Assembly: GCA_902768975.1 (NCBI GenBank)
Contig: CACXMZ010000002.1
Span: forward strand, 1 to 64,000
From: an uncultured Coriobacteriaceae bacterium
GTDB lineage: Bacteria > Actinomycetota > Coriobacteriia > Coriobacteriales > Eggerthellaceae
Direction: 5' to 3'
DNA: 64,000 bases
The notes beneath the pieces are model-generated. The model had not been told where the DNA came from. It worked only from the letters and a program-made list of their open reading frames with translations, and searched no databases. This document shows, piece after piece, positions 61,801 to 64,000 of this stretch. Every line of letters begins with the position of its first letter. The stretch's first letter is position 1. The translations under genes and the position numbers were made by a program.

Positions 61801-62030
61801 AGTATGAAGGGCAAACCGTCCACGTAGTTAAAGAAGGTGAGCCCATCCCTGCGCCAGAAAAGGAAGAAAAGATATCGACGGTTAAGAAGGCTATTACCAA
61901 AACGGGTGACTACCTTTATGCGCACCCCTTCATAACCATGGCGGTTGTTTCAGGCACCGTAAGCTTGATTAGCTTGCGCATGCGCACTGCACGCCGCCGC
62001 CAAACCCGCCTCCGCTCTCGAAGTCTTTAG
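58851..62030 (+). CDS. Sortase-anchored surface protein with SpaA/Cna_B-type and VaFE domains
   Basis: The 1059-residue protein has a signal peptide ([20 protein letters not shown]...AGLLG...ARA-AVP). Several pilin-like SpaA/Cna_B repeats follow ([13 protein letters not shown]...[23 protein letters not shown]...[21 protein letters not shown]...[22 protein letters not shown]...[11 protein letters not shown]). Next come a Pro-Glu repeat linker (about 835-870) and a VaFE repeat ([14 protein letters not shown]). The C-terminus has [13 protein letters not shown] with a hydrophobic helix and Arg-rich tail. GAGGAGGAATAT upstream of the ATG is a strong ribosome site. The protein is likely a wall-anchored adhesin or pilin with isopeptide bonds. 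Confidence 0.88.
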   Translation: MLNTLKKHLASIRWGYVLCTFGFALLAGLLGAAPEMARAAVPVNYGNPFQNGDFQPSPNWGGTSSEPGYILRGVEFRLDGVDRVGVTNHVGPFDYPIDLVRKGRDQLHSWGSTGYGDWGLSDFRLKNLRMTNNSRDIQFSGITTDIGHCVQTNFDTTVDIARNAKIKLYENQSGWSADGSTYHGVFYLMTENTIDLHLDDVYGPDQSVVLNQLFYADWVVYGKGKLIKDSANTGISEGNSLYSLEGAVYGIYSDADLSNKVGEFTTDASGASEEVELVPGTYYVKELSRPAGYALSSEVKELVIEGGKTTQVAFSDEPCYNEVGLVVAKIDANTGKGTPQGSASLKDAQFKVSYYAGLYNEQNLPASPTRSWVVKTDAKGEAKLSKAHKVSGDDFYQNGSTIVFPLGTIAIEEIKAPTGYLLNTQRFVQTISDESTGDAALNIYLPPSIANNVIRGDVAVYKEDPQFANEASGDGSLAGAIFEVVNNSANPVLSPEGLEVPKGGVVCSITTDEKGFAKTGGRALPYGDYFLREAQAPEGYVLNKSWKYSFSIREEGEVHTATQKCVNEPMRGRIVVGKIDRENKSYTAQGKATLEGASFEITNASKQSICVEGEVYEPGAVVCTITTEVVEGRALASTPERSLPYGTYVVREVAPSKGYLLDEVSQAWQQTVEIRSDGALCDLTDVEDAVANNVIRADFVFNKVAVPSMERLAGVAFKITSATTGESHIIVSDPNGEAGTKLVPHSQKTNLNDEALNEDGSISEEKLDYEAGVWFDGSEEKASLSDERGALPYDTYIVTELPVEANKGMKLVEFTVNVYREGMINGGTVDDEGPEPEPEPEPEPEPEPEPEPEPEPEPEPEPEPEPEPTQPSIGTTATDKATGSHFTLPSKETVLVDKVEYENFTVGKTYTMHGRAMNAASGEELGIEATKSFIAEESSGSVELEFPADTSALAGTSIVFFEDAYEGENIKDKPEPIASHRDLKYEGQTVHVVKEGEPIPAPEKEEKISTVKKAITKTGDYLYAHPFITMAVVSGTVSLISLRMRTARRRQTRLRSRSL

Positions 62031-62031
62031 C

Positions 62032-62157
62032 CGCAGGTAGTCGAAGTGTCAGTATAGAAAGAATCTGGCGCATGCAATAGGCCCGACTGGCGCAATGAGC
62101 GTACTTGGTACGCGCAGTGGAGCACGGAGGGCCTAGTGCGGCGCCAGATTCTTTCTA
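62032..62157. repeat. Intergenic hairpin element, family II, copy E
   Basis: Starts with CGCAGGTAGTCGAAGT one base after the adhesin stop codon. Perfect 17-bp outer arms (TAGAAAGAATCTGGCGC at 62055-62071, complement at 62141-62157) enclose a core with CCCGACTGGCG and GGAGCACGGAGGG, shared with copy D. Inner stems TAGGCCC/GGGCCTA and CGTAC/GTACG differ from those of copy D by paired substitutions. The right arm overlaps the glnN stop codon at 62155-62157. Confidence 0.8.
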
Positions 62158-64000
62158 GGCGTAAAAGAGGATGTCGTTGTACGTAGGCACTGGCCAATAC
62201 TTATGGTCGACAATGCGTTCGAGCGTGTCGATTTCTGCGCGCACTTCTTCCATGGCGGGTACCACTTCTTTGGCGTAGCAGTTGGCCTTCTTTTGGCTGT
62301 CCTTGATCTTGAGTGCCTTGGCGTGCAGGTCGTTGAGCTTACGATGTGCCAGGTCGACCTTATGCAGGCCCGTAAGCAAGCGGTCGAGCACTACTTCTTG
62401 GTCGGCCAGGTTGGCCTTGGGGCATGCTTCGCGCACCGTAGTAATGCCCTTAGCAATCTTGGTGGCATAGGCATTGATGGCCGGGATAAACATGCGGCGC
62501 ACCATGCGCTCCATCACATTGCTTTCGATGTTGATAGTCTTGTTGTACTTGTCCAACTTTACTTCGTAGCGGCTGCGCAGTTCCACTTCAGAAAGTACGC
62601 CCATTTCTTCGAAAAGCGCAATGGCCTTGGGCGCCACGAGCGCCGGCAGGGCTTCAGCCGTATTGGTATGGTTGGCCAAGCCACGCTTCTTTGCTTCCTT
62701 TACCCAAGCTGCGTCGTAGCCATTACCGTTAAAGATAATGCGTTGGTGCTTGGTAAGCGACTTCTTGATGTAAGCAAGAGCCGCCTCTTCAAACTTGGCG
62801 CCCTTCAGGCCCTTCATGGCGTCGGCAAAGTCCTTGCATTCCTTGGCCATGGCGGTGTTCAGGACCGTGTTGCAGTCTGAAAGGTTCACTTGCGCGCCTG
62901 GCATGCGGAACTCAAATTTGTTACCCGTGAAGGCGAAGGGACTCGTACGGTTACGGTCCGAATTGTCGATGAGGAAGCTCGGCAGTACGTCCACACCTAA
63001 GTCGGTGCGCACTTCGGCAGCCTTCTTGTAAGGCTTGTCGTTGATAATGGAATCAACGATGGCACCCAGTTCGTCGCCGAGGAACACGCTCACGATGGCC
63101 GGGGGCGCTTCGTTGCCGCCCAGGCGGTGGTCGTTTCCTGCCGAAGCCACGCTCATGCGCAGAAGTTCTTGGTAGTCGTCCACGGCTGCAATAACACAGG
63201 TCATAAAGACGAGGAAGCGCAGGTTTTGCATGGGCGTGTCGCCCGGTTCAAGCAAATTGTGCTCGCTCGTCGAAATGGACCAGTTGTTGTGCTTGCCCGA
63301 CCCGTTAATGCCACGGAAGGGCTTTTCGTGTTGCAGGCACACCAGGCCATGATGGCTGGCAAGCAGGCGCATCTTTTCCATGACAAGCAGGTTTTCGTCT
63401 ATGGCGCGGTTGGCTTCCGTGTAAACGCAAGCAAGCTCGTGTTGGCAGGGCGCCACTTCATTGTGCTTGGTTTTTGCTGCAATGCCCAATGCCCACAGTT
63501 CGTCGTCGAGCTCCTTCATGAATTCGTTAACGGTGGGGCGAATGGCTCCAAAGTAATGCTCTTCCAATTCTTGGCCCTTGCAGGGGTCGGCACCGAAGAG
63601 GGTGCGGCCGCACAGCATGAGGTCTTGGCGCAGGGCATAGTCCTTTTCGCTAATGAGGAAGTATTCTTGTTCGCCGCCCACATTGGTGTGCACGCGATGG
63701 CCACTTTCACCAAAGAAAGCCAACACGCGGTTAGCTTCTTCAGAAAGCACGCCCATGCTGCGCAAAAGCGGCGTCTTCTTGTCCAGGGCTTCAGTGGTAT
63801 AGCTGGCAAAGGCCGTGGGTACGCACAGCACTTCGTCCTTGATGAAGGCATAGCTGGTAGGGTCCCAGGCGGTGTAGCCGCGCGCTTCGAAGGTGGCGCG
63901 CAGGCCGCCGTTAGGGAAACTTGACGCGTCGGATTCGCTTTGGATTAGTTCCTTGCCCGAAAACTTCACGATGGCCGTGTCGTCGCTAACGGGGTCCAGG
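62155..64000 (-). CDS. glnN: Type III glutamine synthetase, 3' 614 codons (5' end outside the window)
   Basis: The visible 614 residues match the GlnN/GSIII family (normally about 700 aa), which assimilates ammonia into glutamine with ATP. Diagnostic segments are [18 protein letters not shown] at the window edge, [67 protein letters not shown] and [19 protein letters not shown]. About 90 N-terminal residues are missing, and the frame remains open to base 64000. GSIII is typical of Bacteroidetes, cyanobacteria and some gut anaerobes. It converges on the adhesin gene with hairpin element E between. Confidence 0.95.
   Translation of the reverse strand, partial: LDPVSDDTAIVKFSGKELIQSESDASSFPNGGLRATFEARGYTAWDPTSYAFIKDEVLCVPTAFASYTTEALDKKTPLLRSMGVLSEEANRVLAFFGESGHRVHTNVGGEQEYFLISEKDYALRQDLMLCGRTLFGADPCKGQELEEHYFGAIRPTVNEFMKELDDELWALGIAAKTKHNEVAPCQHELACVYTEANRAIDENLLVMEKMRLLASHHGLVCLQHEKPFRGINGSGKHNNWSISTSEHNLLEPGDTPMQNLRFLVFMTCVIAAVDDYQELLRMSVASAGNDHRLGGNEAPPAIVSVFLGDELGAIVDSIINDKPYKKAAEVRTDLGVDVLPSFLIDNSDRNRTSPFAFTGNKFEFRMPGAQVNLSDCNTVLNTAMAKECKDFADAMKGLKGAKFEEAALAYIKKSLTKHQRIIFNGNGYDAAWVKEAKKRGLANHTNTAEALPALVAPKAIALFEEMGVLSEVELRSRYEVKLDKYNKTINIESNVMERMVRRMFIPAINAYATKIAKGITTVREACPKANLADQEVVLDRLLTGLHKVDLAHRKLNDLHAKALKIKDSQKKANCYAKEVVPAMEEVRAEIDTLERIVDHKYWPVPTYNDILFYA

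Noticed and set aside
1-64000. tRNA or rRNA genes
   Set aside because: I scanned for the T-loop GGTTCGA/ANTCC pattern and rRNA landmarks on both strands and saw no supported candidate; a covariance search would be needed to be certain.

Overview
The window is a compact bacterial chromosome segment of moderate GC with no rRNA or tRNA genes that I could find. Several traits suggest an anaerobic member of the Actinobacteria, most likely class Coriobacteriia (Eggerthellaceae-like). These are a type III glutamine synthetase, an ECF vitamin transporter, a VaFE/SpaA-type surface adhesin with a KTGD sorting signal, a fused MurT-GatD wall enzyme, zinc-ribbon membrane proteins, an atypical PurF homologue, and two promoters consistent with leaderless mRNAs. 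The taxonomic placement is inference from gene families, not from a marker gene.

Layout. Positions 1-7,150 hold the N-terminus of a short-chain dehydrogenase (cut by the window), an RlmD-type rRNA methyltransferase, a CDF metal transporter, a zinc-ribbon membrane protein, a PLP aminotransferase, a SanA/YdcF protein and a 5'-truncated dehydrogenase remnant. From 7,150 to 11,900 come leuS, a Pit phosphate transporter and a diguanylate cyclase. From 11,900 to 23,500 is a cell-envelope neighbourhood: an LCP wall-polymer ligase, a MurT-GatD fusion, a SPOR protein, a GH25 muramidase and an NlpC/P60 hydrolase, interrupted by htpG-ackA. From 23,500 to 30,900 are panF-yhdT, a CAAX-type protease, a 2-hydroxyacid dehydrogenase, several unknowns and a PIN toxin-antitoxin pair flanked by short repeats. 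From 30,900 to 36,400 are a PurF-like protein and an ECF transporter whose last gene, a lipoprotein, sits behind a cobalamin riboswitch. From 36,500 to 50,000 are metY, a CoA-transferase, a folate enzyme, an MFS-CBS fusion, an EEP phosphatase, a zinc-ribbon propeller-like protein, a fused FAD oxidoreductase with its DUF1667 partner and a second diguanylate cyclase. From 50,000 to 64,000 are carB, DUF1508, a MhpD-type hydratase, the ilvE-cimA-yerC group, a large surface adhesin and glnN (5' end outside the window).

How genes work together. IlvE and CimA are both branched-chain amino acid enzymes. CarB, GlnN and MetY are nitrogen and sulfur assimilation enzymes. MurT-GatD, LCP, SPOR, GH25 and NlpC/P60 act on peptidoglycan or attached polymers. 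EcfT, EcfA, the S component and the riboswitch-controlled lipoprotein look like one vitamin B12-linked uptake unit.

The most unusual signals fall into two groups. The first is a set of large intergenic hairpins at gene 3' ends, mostly between convergent genes. Their outer arms differ completely in sequence from copy to copy yet stay perfectly complementary within each copy, while the cores are conserved. Two families are present, and family II shows internal compensatory changes. The second is a pair of glutamine-dependent enzymes that have lost the expected nucleophilic cysteine: the GatD half of the MurT-GatD fusion (Asp573) and the PurF-like protein (Gly2).
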